A DNA stretch of 64,000 nucleotides, taken from positions 8,370,501 to 8,434,500 of the forward strand of contig NC_136016.1 in NCBI RefSeq assembly GCF_048128805.1. Reading direction: 5' to 3'. Made by a program: the position numbers and the translations under genes. The stretch's first letter is position 1; each line of letters starts with the position of its first letter. This document shows positions 1-14,100 of the stretch, in pieces. This DNA is from Centroberyx gerrardi (lineage: Eukaryota > Chordata > Actinopteri > Beryciformes > Berycidae). The notes under the pieces were generated by a model. The model was not told the DNA's origin. It made no database searches and saw only the letters and a list, made by a program, of their open reading frames with translations.

Positions 1-762
1 CCAGCTGATTAAACAGCCGTATCTGCATCCATCACTGGGGCCTGGGCCAAACAATGGCAGCAGCCAGGGGGAGATAGGCACTGCCGCCTGATGCCTGTAA
101 CAGCTTTTCCACTATGTGGGAAACCAGGCTGAAACCAGATTGTTTTTAGCCTAGTTCACAAAAGTATTCTCGTTTTTAGTTCTATTTTTAGTATCACTAT
201 TTTTGGAATTAGCAATTCTCATTTAAGTTCCCAGTTGGTCTGTTTCAGTTGCCTACAGACATATTAGAAAACACTGGAACAGTGTGTGACAGGGTGGGCG
301 ATAGAGACAGAAAACAGATGCACCGCACTGCAGGAGCTATTTGGCAGGCAGCTGCACAGACACCTCTTAAGTGAGGAGATGTCAACAGTGAAAAAATTTA
401 CATTGGAAAGCCATAACAGTTTTAGTGCATTGCTCACTCTTTGTTGATCTGAAGTGAGCTCTTATAATCATTCTGAGTGAACGTATTTAGACCCCATTCA
501 TTTGTAGGACATATCCCATAAGCTAACAAGCCATTCTGTAGTGCAATTCTGTTCAATTCTGTTCCATCTTGTCTTATCCTGATCCATCTTACACTGTCCC
601 ATCCTGATCCATTCTGATGGTTTCTGTCTTCAGTATTGTTAATGTGTCTGATTGCATCAGGCTGTTTTGCCTCCTTGTCTACTGCCTTGTGTGGCTGCTG
701 TTTGTTCCCATTTGTTCCTATGTGACTCGTCCTAAAGCATGCCCGTGCTTCTCCTCCTGCAG
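1..762 (+). other. lhpp: last intron of lhpp (3' part)
   Basis: This stretch is intron sequence upstream of the lhpp terminal exon. It ends in a good acceptor (a pyrimidine-rich stretch followed by CAG at 760-762). No other exon was recognised in it; reading frames across it are short and carry no known domain. Confidence 0.75.
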
Positions 763-859
763 GCCCAGTGATGAGAGGCACCCAACGGTGACGGCCGATG
801 GCACTGTAGACAACCTGGCCCAGGCTGTGGACATGATCCTGAGTCAGAGGGGACACTGA
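763..859 (+). CDS. lhpp: LHPP, terminal coding exon (phospholysine phosphohistidine inorganic pyrophosphate phosphatase)
   Basis: This exon encodes the C-terminal 32 residues of LHPP and the TGA stop. The exon starts after an AG acceptor with the last base of a split Arg codon. The peptide begins RPSDERHPTVTADGTVDNLA, which aligns with the human LHPP tail (RPSDEHHPEVKADG.VDNLAEAVDLLL). LHPP is a HAD-superfamily phosphatase acting on phosphohistidine, phospholysine and pyrophosphate. The catalytic Asp motifs are in upstream exons outside this window, so only the C-terminal part is seen. The neighbour fam53b is also LHPP's neighbour on human 10q26, which supports the call. The gene converges with fam53b. 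Confidence 0.88.
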
Positions 860-1628
860 GTGCAAGGCAGCGGAGTCCGGAGCCACACCACACTGGAGCC
901 CCTCGTCCTCAACACTCACTCCGTCCCCCTTTCCCCCTACGTCCTCGACACTGGGAGGCCGAGTGGGACCCAGTGACATAGACTTGGGCCCAATAGTATT
1001 TGCAAATAGTTCTTAGCATTTGTTTAAACCTAATTGCAGTGCCAGATGGGTAGGGTGAACTGTCTCAGGACAATTCAGGTAACTTGTCAATTGCAGAGCA
1101 GTATCCTAAAATGAGTTTTACAGTTCTGTAATTGTCAAAACTGGCACTTATTGTATTGTCCATATGGAAAACCCCACCCATCTAGAAACAGATTATAAAA
1201 AGCATAAACTTATTTTTTTGCAAAATACTAATACCCAGGTCTAGACATAGAGCCATTTGAGAAAGGTAGAAGAAATAGTCCTGAACACTGTAGAGCTGTA
1301 CTCTGCATTTGTCAGTAGATGATTGGCATAGATAAAATACCTCATGTTTACTTAATGTGCCTATAACCGGTTGACTGACAGTCAGAAGGGAAAAGTAATA
1401 ATGTGTGTTTGGAGTCCCTCCTTAATTGTCACTCAGTCAGCTCCTTGCTGAGCTACTGTATATGAAAAGACAATCATCTTTCTTCTCAATCATCGTCTCT
1501 TTGAAGTCAAACTAAAATGTAGCTGTAGAGCATTGTGAACCTATACTAAATGTCAATGTCAATGTCACAGCCTATTATATGTATGTCAAATCATCACTCA
1601 CTCCCTTCACACAAATCATCACAACCTT

Positions 1629-1695
1629 AATAAATGTAGTGGAGAGAGTCCTTAGTGTATTTGACTTTGAGTACCATGAAGAGTATTGAAATAAA
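1629..1695 (+). other. lhpp: candidate lhpp polyadenylation signals
   Basis: Two AATAAA hexamers lie at 1629-1634 and 1690-1695, about 0.8 kb downstream of the lhpp stop, with T-rich sequence following the second. They are the first plausible 3' ends for lhpp. The 3' UTR would run from 860 to about 1715. Confidence 0.5.
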
Positions 1696-1715
1696 GGAGA
1701 ACAATGCAATTTTGA

Positions 1716-4700
1716 GCTGTTAAAAATATTTCTCTCCTCATTGTTTTGATTTGTTTTGCCAAATCTTTGTTGGAGCCATTGTCACAGAACGTTTTTACAA
1801 GAGCTCAAGGTCTCAACGTGCTAAGGGAAAATATAGCCTTGGCCCTGATTTTTAGTGGAATTCATATCAGAGCAGCTTTTGTTTTACAAAAACAGATCGC
1901 TGGGAATGGGAAATGAGTGGGGCTGAGAGACGATAAAGGCAGAACCCAGCAGAGTGTGATGATTTATGCCGGTCCTTGAGCTCACGTTTCCCACTTGGAA
2001 AACAAAGACAAAATGAGCTCTCTGTCATCAGACTGTAGCATCGCAAATCTGCAACTGCTTCCCTTTATCTGCTCCACTGTAAGCTTCAGACCGGGATTGT
2101 CATATAATTGTTATATTACTAATTGTTAATTTAATTGTTACTAATTATAGGCAAGTGTAATGCATTCACAATATCCCCAGTGAAGTTGAATCAAATAATG
2201 AAGGGGGGGAAAAAATTGGTTGTTGGGCTCCAGTCCACGCCAGTTGGGTCGTTGAGGCCTCTGGAACTGGGGCAGAAAACAAATGATTCTCCATCGGTGC
2301 CCCCAAGGTTTCAGCGCACCAAATAGATTCATCAAGAACAAAAGAACATTGCCAAGTGATTTATTGAGGTCTTTCTGGTTCACTTCACCATTTGCTGGCA
2401 CAAGCATGAATGTTATTGGGCAATTAAAGGTAATGAAATGCTACAAAGTATTATGAAACTCCGTCTGAGCCGGGCCCGGTCGTAACCTTAGAGCACCACT
2501 CCTATTTCTGATTGGGAAATAAATATTAATGTACACGGCAAAGTACTAGCAGCTGTTCATCACAGTGGTACCCAGTATTCTAACAGATTACACATTGTTT
2601 GACCCAGTGTTGTGTCCATTATGTTGTTGTAAGATATTAAACATGTGGTTGACTGGTCTTAAATGAATTCACTTGGCTAAATCAGAACTTTTCATGTTTT
2701 TTTCCAGTTTATGTGAGGACACCAATGCTGAGTGATGCAGGCCACAGTTTTCAGCACTAGGTGCACATTCAGCAGGTCCATCATCACTGGGTGTCTGACA
2801 CACACATCCACCCATTTCACACAAGCAAAGTTACAAACTGGGGCCAGTCTACCTCTGGAGGCCCTTCATGACAGGTAAACAGTGATCTATTCCTCCTTGA
2901 GTGCAGCAAATTGATTACTTCACTGTGACAGTAGACTGAAGGCAAGATTACCTTTCACATAACAGAGATGACCTCATTTTGGCGGACATGTCTGGGCATG
3001 TATGACCTCACTGCTACTGGCCAGTATTGACAGCCTTCACACTGGGTCCAGTCCTCGGCTGACCGTAGCCCTTGTTCTTGCTCTGGTGATTCTCCTGCTG
3101 GGAGTTTGTGACCTTTGTACTTCATTTTTTCGCATCAGAATTTTGTTGAGCGTTGTTTACTCACTATTATATGACCGCAGTTAACCTCACTGTTGACATG
3201 CATATCCTCCTCTAAGTGCGCACAGTTCTATTTAGTGTTACTCAGGGGGGGGTAGCTTTTCTTTTATCTGCAAATTTAAACAAAAGTCTGTATTCAGATA
3301 CAATGCAGTAGTTGGGAACTCCTGTATCTGACCATATATAATTTCTCAGCTTCACGATCCAATATTGGCATTCACGTCAGAAATGTCATTCTCAATAAGT
3401 GGAATTGAGTAGGGGCACACTTCAGCAAGATGTTTATCTTTAAATATCTGCTGCTGTAATCATAGCATAACACGAGTATGACTCTCTCTGTCTGTGAGAG
3501 TATCCCCACCCTTGCTTTCCTCTTCTCCCCTCTCCAACCTCAGGTCATTAAGCTGATGATCTCATTTCCATTTTATGCTGATTGACACCTCGGGGACACG
3601 GAGCCCGTAGCGTGTCTCTCAGGAGGAACAGGAGAATGTGGCTCTGTGTTAAATGTGTCCTGCCTAATCTCCAGCATCTAGCCCTAACACTCTCCTGGGG
3701 CCTCATTTATAACAGTTGTGATTTATGTGGAAAAGATGTCAATGCTAAAATCCAATATCCAAATTCTAAAATTTTTGCGATATATCCAAAACTAAACTTA
3801 ATTTAGAGCTTTATTCATGGTATGAACGCCATAGATATAACCTAAATTTGTTTTTATTTTATTTGCTGGAATGTTTATACAATGAAATCTAGGATAAAGT
3901 CAAACATTTTTAGATGGGGCCCCTGGAGATCGCTCTCCAAGTCTGCAGAGTGCATACACACTGCTGCAGTGTGTCTTTGAGCCAACATTCATATATATTT
4001 TTATGTCATCTGTTTGCGTTGGGCTCCTTTTACACGGCACGCACACTGCTGCTCTTGTAACGCACCTGCGTTCACCCACCTTAACAACTGCCAGCTGTGT
4101 GTTACCTTGAGCTTTCATCTGCACTCGTTTGGCTCTTCCTGTTCCACAGGAAACGGCGGGTCAGCTGACCAGACGGCGGCGCGCACCTGCAGCTCGGATT
4201 CCGCCGTTACCCGTGGAAACACGCGCTTGTTTTGATAGCAGCACATTATTTGTCCCCTCCCTTTTGTGTGTGGAGCAATGGTCCATGAGGAGGCCTCCTG
4301 CTCTCGCTCGCCAAGCCACATGGTTTCCCCACATTTCATCACTCTCCTTCCCTTGTGGGCAGCTGTGCCAACAACACTTTGACAACGCTCTATGGAGTGG
4401 GAGGAGGAGACTTCAGAACTCTTTGGGTTTGGATGGGAGGCCCGAATTCCCTCCCTGCCCTCTTCTCTCCTCTCCTCTCCTCTCTCTCCCTCCCTCTCCC
4501 TCAGTGTCTTTACAAGCAATCTGAGAAGCGTCTCAGTTCATACAGAGAGCGGTCTGTACTCTGCTGACATGGTCGCGGGCGTCACGGGCCCCTCGAGGGA
4601 CACGACCCCCTACTCAACTGTCCACTGAAGCCTGGGAGACTCGTCTCCCCAGACACAAAGCGCGACCCCGTGATGTCATCCTTGAGCGTGTGTGTACGAT

Positions 4701-6927
4701 TTGGGTGAAGGGGGCGGTCATATGTCACGTGTAGTGTATACTAACTGTCCCAGGGAGTGTAGACACCAGTCTGCAGGAGGTTGGAAGGCTTATCTCTGAA
4801 ACAGAGCTGAGCTGACCTCAGATCTGAGGCTGCATCTCTAATACGGCGGGGCGTTGCTCTCTCCCATGGAGGTGTCCGATTGCCTTTTGTAAAAGCCAAG
4901 CCTTTCAAGGTGAGTGCTCACACCCTAGATCCAGTAATCCCCTCACTGAAGGGACACCTCCTAGATAACTCAACAAATCAAACAGAGCATGTGTCAGTTA
5001 ACCCCCATTTGATGGGAGTAGGCTTGTATGACCTTGACACATCTCTTGCCTCTGGGTGCGGACTGTTGCTGTTCAGACAAAACACTGACTGAACTTTAAA
5101 AAAAAATGTTTTGTGAAATTTCACACTTAGTCTCAGGTTTGGCCTTGCATGAGCCAATCAAAACTAGCAGCAACTAGCAACTATCTTCAAAAACCATACG
5201 GTGACTTTTAATGTGCATGCTCAATGACTCATCCTACCCACAGTGTATATGGAGGCAAATATCCAGTAGACCTCCAGTGGAGCTCAAGGTAGAGTGTGTG
5301 CATCCAGGAATCAGCTGACACAGCTCCTCAGTTTCATGAAAAAAGCTTCAGACGCCACTTGCTCAATTGGAAATGTTTTGTGGCCGGGTGGTTCTGGCGG
5401 AGAGTGTCTGTTCGCCCCGACCGCATGAGGGAAGAACCAGGGCCTACATTCAGTTTCATGTCATACACGCGTTTGATTGTGTTTATGTTAAGAGTTTAGT
5501 TCCAAAATGAGATGAAAAAAAAGCTACTCTTACAAAATGACTGATAGCACAAAATGAAAACAAATTATGGTGCTGCTGTGTCTGTACTTGAGATATTGGA
5601 TTTGATGAACTTCAGGTACTGTATTTTTTCTAACTGGATATGTGGCATATTTGAATAGAACTCTTCAGTTGTTGCCATGCAGAAGAAAACTGTTGTAATC
5701 AATTTTGTAGTTACAACACCGCTAATATGTTATGTAGTATCAATACACCTGACAAATCTGACCCCATCAGCACTGTGGGGTATATATTGTCAGTAACAGC
5801 TCAATTAAATGTGGTACGAATTCTCATCAGAGCACATAACACTGTGCATAACCCCCCAACAACAATGCAACAGTGACCCCCACCCTGTTTTGTCAGTGCT
5901 GGTGGGGGTCCTGGACAGACATGCTGCAGAACAGCGCCATGGCATGCCCCTCCTGTTGTGCTCCTATCTTCTTCTCAGAACACAGCCTCCTTTCACTTCT
6001 GTCACTCCGCTGATTAAAGGTTGGGGGGCCCTCGGGTCTCTCTGTCTGCAGCGCAGCACGTTTACAAGGGTTCTGTTTACCCGCTTCCTTCTCAACTCAT
6101 TACCCCGACCAGGCTCAACCAGTGAAAAGAGGCGGCTTGTGTGCACCGCAGGCAGCTCGGTGACAGCGTAAAGACGTCCTCACTGTGCAGGCATACAGAT
6201 ACTCCAGACGACAGCATAATCTAGTCCATTACAAGAATACGTTGGCCTTTTAGGCAAGTTTAAGCCCACAATTATGCTTTGTGTGGTATTTGAGCCTGGG
6301 GTATAGTGTGTCAACCAGTCCTCAAATTACTCAGCCAGTCCTTAATGAGGGGACTTTTTTTTCGTTTCCCCAATGGCACCTTCTGAACCAGCAGCTGTAG
6401 TGGAGCAGTGATACAAAACAAAACAAAAACCAGAGACAGTAAAAGGCTAGAGGTTTGCACAGGCAGCAGAGAAACAGTGCAGCAGCAGCAGCAGCAGCAG
6501 TCCTGACACATGGCCCACATTCACAGCCGCCTCCCACGTCACTGTGCTCCTCAGAGAAAAAGCCCCTTTTGTTTCCCAGCCCAGGGAGGGAGGGAGGTCT
6601 CTGGGGTGAACCACCGCTCAAGCTCCACCACTCCACCCCGCCATAAAAAAAGAAAAAAGAAAAAAAAGAAATGGGGACCGGACTTCCCACCCCTGCCTGG
6701 CGTCCTCCCTGCCGACTCCCCGCTTCAGCACACAAACACAGGCTCATCAGAGGGTGTCCGTCAAGTGAAGGCCTCTCACAGTACTACTACTGCTACTACT
6801 ACTACTACTGTTGTCTTTTCCTGCTGCTTAATTGGGTCAGCCTGCGTTGCTGCACTAAAGACATCTCTAACAATAACCTTGCTGTTAATGCATGTGCTCT
6901 GCTAATACAGACATTCTCCATAAACCC

Positions 6928-6961
<34 letters not shown>

Positions 6962-7024
6962 TACAGCCCATACACTTGGCATCCCAAATTTTGTGAGTAA
7001 AGACACTGAAATAACATGATTACA
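1716..7024. other. intergenic spacer between lhpp and fam53b
   Basis: No exon with recognisable protein similarity was found on either strand. The region holds simple sequence: a CT-rich tract near 4460-4505, a (CAG)n run near 6478-6501, a TAC-rich run near 6781-6810 and an uninterrupted A tract at 6931-6959. The many short open frames lack conserved motifs. Confidence 0.6.
6931..6959. repeat. A29 homopolymer tract
   Basis: An uninterrupted run of about 29 A residues lies in the lhpp-fam53b spacer. It could be the tail of an old retroposed copy, but no recognisable SINE or LINE body precedes it. Confidence 0.85.
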
Positions 7025-7045
7025 AATGACACATTTAAAACTGTG

Positions 7046-7051
7046 TTTATT
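7046..7051 (-). other. fam53b: candidate fam53b polyadenylation signal
   Basis: TTTATT on the plus strand reads AATAAA on the fam53b strand, about 0.69 kb downstream of the fam53b stop. It is the best 3' end candidate seen and would give a 3' UTR of roughly 0.7 kb. Confidence 0.45.
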
Positions 7052-7739
7052 TGTATAGAAATATGTTCATGTTTTACATAGCTTTGTAGTTACAAATTGT
7101 AAAAAGAAAGAATATTAACGCTATTAGCATCACTAAGTTTCTCTCAAACAAAGAGGAGCATAGATCTTGGAGGATAGTCCGATGTTACTGTGTGAAATGT
7201 TAAGCTCATCAATATACTTTATGGGTTGTGTGTGCGTGCAGCTCATTGCTCAGTTAAGAGTGAAAGGGCCTTTACTAACAGTAGCTCTCAAAGTAGTCTC
7301 CGTGTCTGTCCATCATGTACCCATGTACTATTGAAGAACGTCAGAGAAACATTCACTATTTCTAGTGCAGAGAATTTATACAAACCTACTGTGTATTCTC
7401 TCCATACCTAGTACAATGACAGGTAATCAGGGTTACAGAGAAATGCTTTAAGACCCCAGTACAACGGTTCCCTCACCCCCCCACCCCACAGACTTCCTTG
7501 TTGTCCTGAGACACATCTGAGATCCTGCACAGGGGGAAGTAGCTTCTGACTGCACACAGTCCCCACAAAGCTCCTGCTCAATCTCTCCTTGAGGAAAAAG
7601 TCAAGGCAAGTGCTGGGGCGCTCCCCGCATTAGCTATCCACTTGCTTTGTCCTTAAGACTATCAGCACAGTTTACTGACTGTACCACCTAGTGATCAACT
7701 TTCACAGTCCCTTAACCCCTGGAGGGGAGGCAGTTCAGC

Positions 7740-8102
7740 TCAGTTCCTCTCAATCTGCTCAATGTCAAGCTCGCCTCCCAGCTGAAACATGTCCTTCCTT
7801 GTGCTACACAGCCCCGCCCACAGGGGCTCACGGTCCTTCCCATTGGTTGTCCCTGCCGTCACGTCGCCGTAGTCTGGGGAGTTCCAGTCCAGCTCCTCGA
7901 TGGTGGGGTCCGCCGCCCCGCTCCTGATGATCTCGCCCTCTTTGGTCCGGGGTTGAACGTCCTCCAAGCCCTGTTCACTCACAGACAAGAAGTCGGTCTC
8001 ACATTGGGCTGTGCTCCTGAGAATGGGGAGGGCCTGGCTTGACTGGCAGCTGTCTTCCCCTGTGATTCCAGGGCAGCTAAGGCTGTGGAAATTCCGAAGT
8101 TT
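7740..8102 (-). CDS. fam53b: fam53b coding exon 4 (C-terminus)
   Basis: The exon begins after a TTTCCACAG acceptor with KLRNFHSLSCPG and ends with the family signature GELDIEQIERN and a TAA stop. It encodes 120 residues. Confidence 0.92.
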   Translation of the reverse strand, partial: KLRNFHSLSCPGITGEDSCQSSQALPILRSTAQCETDFLSVSEQGLEDVQPRTKEGEIIRSGAADPTIEELDWNSPDYGDVTAGTTNGKDREPLWAGLCSTRKDMFQLGGELDIEQIERN

Positions 8103-11100
8103 CTGTGGAAAGGCAGAAAGAACAATTTGTTTAGAAAAATAATTATGTGGTTCTCAGAGAAGCAAGCATAAACTTTCACATGCATGTAAAATCTTTGGAC
8201 TGGTAGGAAATCAAACATGTTGCATAGTGTCAGTCCCCATACTGTCTATTGGCATGTTTCCACACAGGTCTCTACAGTAATGGCTTATTTGGTTAGCAAA
8301 TCAAAAAAATATTTCCCTCATGTTAGATTATGTCCCTCACTAGGACACAAACACAAGTCTAACTGCATTCAGCCATCCTCTGAATACAATTCCTCTACTG
8401 TATGCATACAGTATGTGACCGACATGTCAAAGATGGACATTTGGCAACAACCAATATAATACAAAAAAAAAAGTAACAAGACTATTAGGGTATAAATTTA
8501 GCCTGCATTACATACTGGAGCAACTGGTAGTTAGATGAGTGAAGCAATGTGAACTGAGCGTGCAAATTGAGGTCCAGCGGGAGTCCAGGCAGCAAGTGGC
8601 CAGATACCCGGAGGGCAGACATCACTCATGTCAGCCTTTCGACTTTGCTGGCCTTTCACTGGTGCTGCACAATGAACACATACATCTGGGGAACCCAGCA
8701 AATTCCTTAGGCAAATCCACATGTGCCAGCGCTGCTGCAGGCGTATCAAGGCCCACGACAGCTGGGCTCAGCGGAGTGGGAGGCTGTATTACAGAGGCCT
8801 ATGCACTCTGGACAGCTAATGTGGAGTAGGCAGGACAGCTGTCTCTCATGCCTGACCTCTACCGTGTTAGGCCAAAAGGACACAGGAGAATAGGCCCTCT
8901 ATAAAACCTCCATCACTTGTGTTCTTATGTAATACTCAACAGGCGTGGAGCTGTAAGGGATGCAACTCACACTGAGGAGAGTGACACAGACAAGCAGACG
9001 AACAAAGTAAAATGCATTCACGCAGAGCCATGTGTGCACATTCAGGATTTATCACTCGTCAATAGCTCAGATCTTGGAATATGAAGACTACTGAGTTGGC
9101 TAGAGCTATGAATAAGGCTGGAGGAGAAGGAAGGTGTCAGTGGAAAGTTATGATCCATGTCCCAGAGCCACCAGCAGTAAGAAAGGGCTCTGCACCGGAG
9201 CAGCAGTAGATCAAAGGAGCCCTGCTGTTTTACTTGGCTCTGGTCAACATGGTACATTTGTCAGCACCGAGCAAGCCAGCATCGCATCGCTGCCCTCTGC
9301 ATTAGCTCTTCAGTCTGGACAGAGTCAGATTTCTGGCCCAGACCCTGGGACCAAACTGATAAAGGCCATGAATAGTCCGGGCCTTAGCAAAATAGGGCCA
9401 CCAACATGCTGTGTTTAGCCATACCAAGAATAGCTTTTATCTTACAACAGAGGAAGTGTTCTACAGAGGAAGAGTTTTGGGCTTTTATACTTAGATATTA
9501 AGGGCAAAGGAAAGGGACGGCTATGCTCTTCGATAGAGTTTCATCTCACAGTTACTGTACCACATTAGAATGAGGGTCATTAACAAACACTGCTGGTGTC
9601 CAGTTTGCCTGCATCATACTATCACATCCCTCTTGAATGGTGAAATGGAGAGGAGAGCAGAAAGGCTCCTCATCCATAATGACCTTGACTCTCCGTCAAT
9701 AAAACCTGATCAATAGCTCATGAGGCCCGGTTGTGGCAGCAATCCACCCACTGAGCTGAATTTACAGAAATCAATATCTCTTTACCCAACACGCATCCCC
9801 TGTGCGACGATCTATAATCTCTGCCACAGCTGCTCTACTTCCTGACATTCACAGAGCCGCAGCCAGCCACACAGAGGGTAGCAGTTTCACCCTGGGTAAA
9901 CCATACCACCATGGGGTGTGGATGAGAGGACACTTCAGAGACACTCAGCACTATGACGAATCTTTGAATGGTAGGGTGACTTTGTAAAAGTGAGGCACTT
10001 ATGTTGAGTGACAAGCAAGTTTATGCTATGAACAATAGGACTAGCCAACAGTTGACCCTCATCTTAATATGTACTCCTTTTTTGCTTCCACTGAACTCCC
10101 CTGGCTATTCAGGGCTGCATACTTTTCCGATTTCTACTTTTAAACACTCTGTCCGGACTAAAAGGCTGCATGCCACAGTAGCTCTACAGACCAGATGAGA
10201 GCTACAGTATATTCCTCTGGGTTTGGTTGCATGTATCCGGGCCAAGATGTCTGGAAATCATTTTCCCCAGGGCTTGCCTCTAAAACCAGAGTCACTTGAC
10301 AGGAATTAAAGAAGATCTTTGAAAAAAAACATAATCGTATCAATGAAAGCAAATCTGATTATTTCGTATGAAGCCATAAAACGGCGTCTCATGGTTTCAA
10401 AGGCAGCGCTCTCCTACCTGAGCGGAAAGCCTATGTCACAGCTGTGCGTTCTAAATAGAGGAACAGAGAAAAACAATGCAGATAACCTTGCACTGAGATG
10501 ATGAACAGCAGGAAAAGACCCAGTGCTAACAATCTCAGCACCCTGAAGTTTCGCTGTAAAAATATTGTTGGTTGCCTCGCCTCTTTTCTCCACGCTGACC
10601 TCCTCCCTGTTTGGAGTGTGTGTGGCGTCCGCTTGTCGTGTCACAGCAGCCCTGTTGTTAAGACACTGCTGAACTCTGGGTGACTTTCTCAGAGGGGCCA
10701 AGTCCAGCCCTGTGTTTACGATCCAGTCAGTGTACGTGTGAAACATTACTATGTGTGTGTGTGTGTGTGTGTGCTTATGAGGCAAACAGACAAAAGCCTG
10801 CCAGGATGTACAGACATAACAGGTTGTCGGTTGAAACATGGTTTACTCCATAAGTGGATAAAACTCAGCACAGTCACTGGTTACATAACACCATGAAGAG
10901 GAAACAGAGGAATATGTGCCAAGATGATCCAGTACTACACACATCTCTTTTTATGAACAAAAGCTCATCTGTCCTGCTGTTTACCTCTTCGCTGACACTT
11001 TGATCTTGATGAACCATTTCTTACTCCAGTAACACAAATAAAAAAAAAGGCAATGCTTTACTTCACACTCTGTCCAATTCAGCAAGTACAAATACACACC

Positions 11101-14100
11101 CACATAATGGAATGTGACCCAGAACAGGCCTGCATGAAAGATTGCATTCATTTAATGATAGTGCCTGCAGAAACACTTTGAGGTGTGTTGGGGGAGAACA
11201 GGACACAATGGCATGACCTTTGAAGTGTTTGTTTATCCAACATGGAAGGAACAAATTGCTGCAACTACTAGCTCTTGTTAGTGAGACTGATTGACCTAGC
11301 AGAGTTTCCAGCTGGCTTGGCCGTTTCCTGAGGGTCTTGTCTCTGACCCAAGGAGAGCCATCCAGAGGTAAACTGGCCCAGACCATGAAACGAGGACTAT
11401 GACGGGTTCAAATGTCACAGACGAAGAAGTCATTTACAATGTGGAATGGAAAGGACTATGAAGATAGCTTGTGGAAAATTAAATAAAATGTTATACTCAG
11501 GTACGACATTAAATATACTGTTAACTTAAAAAGATAATAAAGATTATATAACAGGCATCAGATGATGTTACAAAGGATACATATATTCCTGACCTTTTAA
11601 AACAAACTGACAGAGGTTGTACTTTATCTGCTGCACGATCTGTTTTACAGTCAAAAGCTGCAGTTTTAAATACCAACCTGGGTCATCTTGGCCAGGTCCA
11701 GGGAAGGCCTCTGTTTGTGTGTGTCGGCCGGTCTCCTGCGCTTCATGCCGATCTTCTTGTCGTTGAGGACACAGGGTTGTGAGCGGCTGCGGGCCAACCC
11801 CCCCTGCCCGCCACGGCGCTCCAGCTCTGGAGTGGAGTCAGGGGAGCTGGGCGGCGAGGGCCCGCGGGGCTCAGGGAGGCAGATCTGTTCATGAGAGAGG
11901 TAGAGGGGCTGCGCTGGGGGCTCGGAGGACAGGGACACGGAGGAGGAAGGAGTCAGGCCGGTGAAGGCAGAGGGGCAGGGCAGCCGCTGGGCGAAGCACG
12001 GCAACTCAAGGGTGTTAGAGCGGGCAGGCAGGCTGAAGCTAGAGCTGCGCTGCATGGCCGGGAAGCCGACCTGCGCGGCCCCGGCACCGCCGCGCTGGAC
12101 GCTGCCCCCGCTGTGGCACCTCCTCTTCTCCACTGCTGTCCACACCCGGGAGCCCTGGGGGCGCCAGGCAGAGCGGCAACCACCCAGCTCTTCTGAGCAA
12201 GACAGGGAGCGGCACTGCCGCTTGCTGGGGGGCGCGGTGGAGGGCGAGGACGCGGCCTCAGTCAGACTGAGATCCTGCAGCAAGCTGGTGATGGTGCTCG
12301 AGGTAGTGCCAACTTCCCAACCCCAATGGGCAGGACTCTGATGCACCTCTGGCAGGACGTCCCACAGGCTCTCCAGGCTGGCCCCCACTGGCCTCTGCTG
12401 TATGGCACAGCCCCGACCCACCTCACGCCACCGGCTCGTCTCTGCAACAAAAAGCCAGATTCAATTCAATTGAATAACCTACTATCCTAAAAAACAAGGG
12501 AAAAATACTGAGAACCTCCACTTACATATGTGCCCTTTGTACAAGAGCAAAAGTAATACTTTGAATAATTCAATTCCATCCAAATAAATCCAATCCAAAT
12601 AAAAATCAGATCAGATGATCGAGGACCAAACAAGTCAAGATCCTGACCTGAATATCAACACGACGACCACAAATACCCTAAATGATTTATGGATCGAGAG
12701 TTAATTGCAGGTCTCTCCAGCTTAGAATAGTTAAACTCAGTATGAGAAGCATTTTAGGTATGGAGGTCTGACCAACATTTGCCCTCAAAACTGAGGTGAC
12801 AGAAAATAGCTCAGAGTCCCAGGGTTCTATGATCTTGGGAGGTCAAGTGCACTTAATTTCATTTGTGGTAGCCTCAACATGGAAAACGCCCATTAGACAG
12901 AGACTGCTCCAGTCTGGGTCACTGCACTGGTCCTAGTATGTGTACTTTGTATTGACAGTATGCACTGCTTTATGTAATCTGCACCTGCCACCTAGAGAAG
13001 AGAGGGCATCCAAAACAAGAATAAATAAAGCTTGTTCTGGCTCCAGGCACTGCTTTAGTGTGTACCCAGTCTGTCAGCACAGCTGATTGGGGAAAGAGAA
13101 TGGGGCTCAATGTCTAACTGACTCAATATCAAGCCTTGTTCCAACAGAGACATAGTTGACCAAATGTCAATAGCCCATCATAAACATTGTGACTGAGGCT
13201 TATTATCTTGGTTATCGGTGAAGTCTACCTTGTGTGAATTGCACTAGGAAGCCAGTTTTTAAAGAGATCTATATCAGAGATCCATCCAGGTAGCTATGTG
13301 CCAACACTGATCACTCACCCATCACTCACTAACCCTAACCCTAACCACTCCAGCAACACCATAGATACCATGCCCAGACAGCGCACCACCTGCTACCCCA
13401 CTTGCAGAAACACTCTTGAATCACTGACTGGGTCAGCCATTTTAGAAACCATGAGTCAGATCTTGAACGACAAGGCCGCTGCCCACTCCTGGTATGCAAA
13501 AGGTCTATTCTTCTCCTCTGGAGATAAAATCCCCAAAATACCATTTACATGGGCAGGGCGAAGAACAAAGGGCAGCGTGAACAACACCTACTGGTTGTGT
13601 GGTGTTCTCTGCCAGGACCTTGCCAGTCTTATGGACTCAGTGCCAAGTTACTGTGAGCATAAAACACCATTAATCTGAAATGTGCCACATGTACATAACT
13701 ACAATACAAAAACTGTAGAGGCTGTTACTCCTACTACTGCTAGATGAATGGAGGATGGGACCCTATAATTAAATCATTAACAGATATTCAACTTGGTGAC
13801 AAAATGTCCACAGCTTTGTAGCATGCAGGAGCGCCATGAGAACGCTGCTAATGATAAGGCGCTAATACATGGTCATTAATGCACAGTCATCTTAGCAGGA
13901 ACACCTGTCAGGCATGTTTGACATAATAGTGTGTGATCGTCGACCAGATGCAGCAGGGACTGGCTGGCTGCTCTTATATCAATCATCTCTCTGAAAGGTG
14001 ACAATGCAGCACCACCCCTCCAAACCAAGGCTGTCGCAAAACACCTGACATTTTCTGGCCCCCGCAAGCTGTTGAAGGATGTCATGAGTACATAATTACA

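Noticed and set aside
3695-3900. GGGGCCTCATTTATAA phrase, resembling the end of a fish repeat
   Set aside because: No matching second end or flanking duplication could be found nearby. A similar inverted phrase near 40620 is too far away to be its partner.
4115-4628. Overlapping open frames of up to 134 codons on both strands
   Set aside because: They arise from a CT-rich low-complexity tract and show no motif or splice context.
13328-13346. Telomere-like CTAACC repeats
   Set aside because: Only about three units; too short to call an interstitial telomeric repeat of interest.
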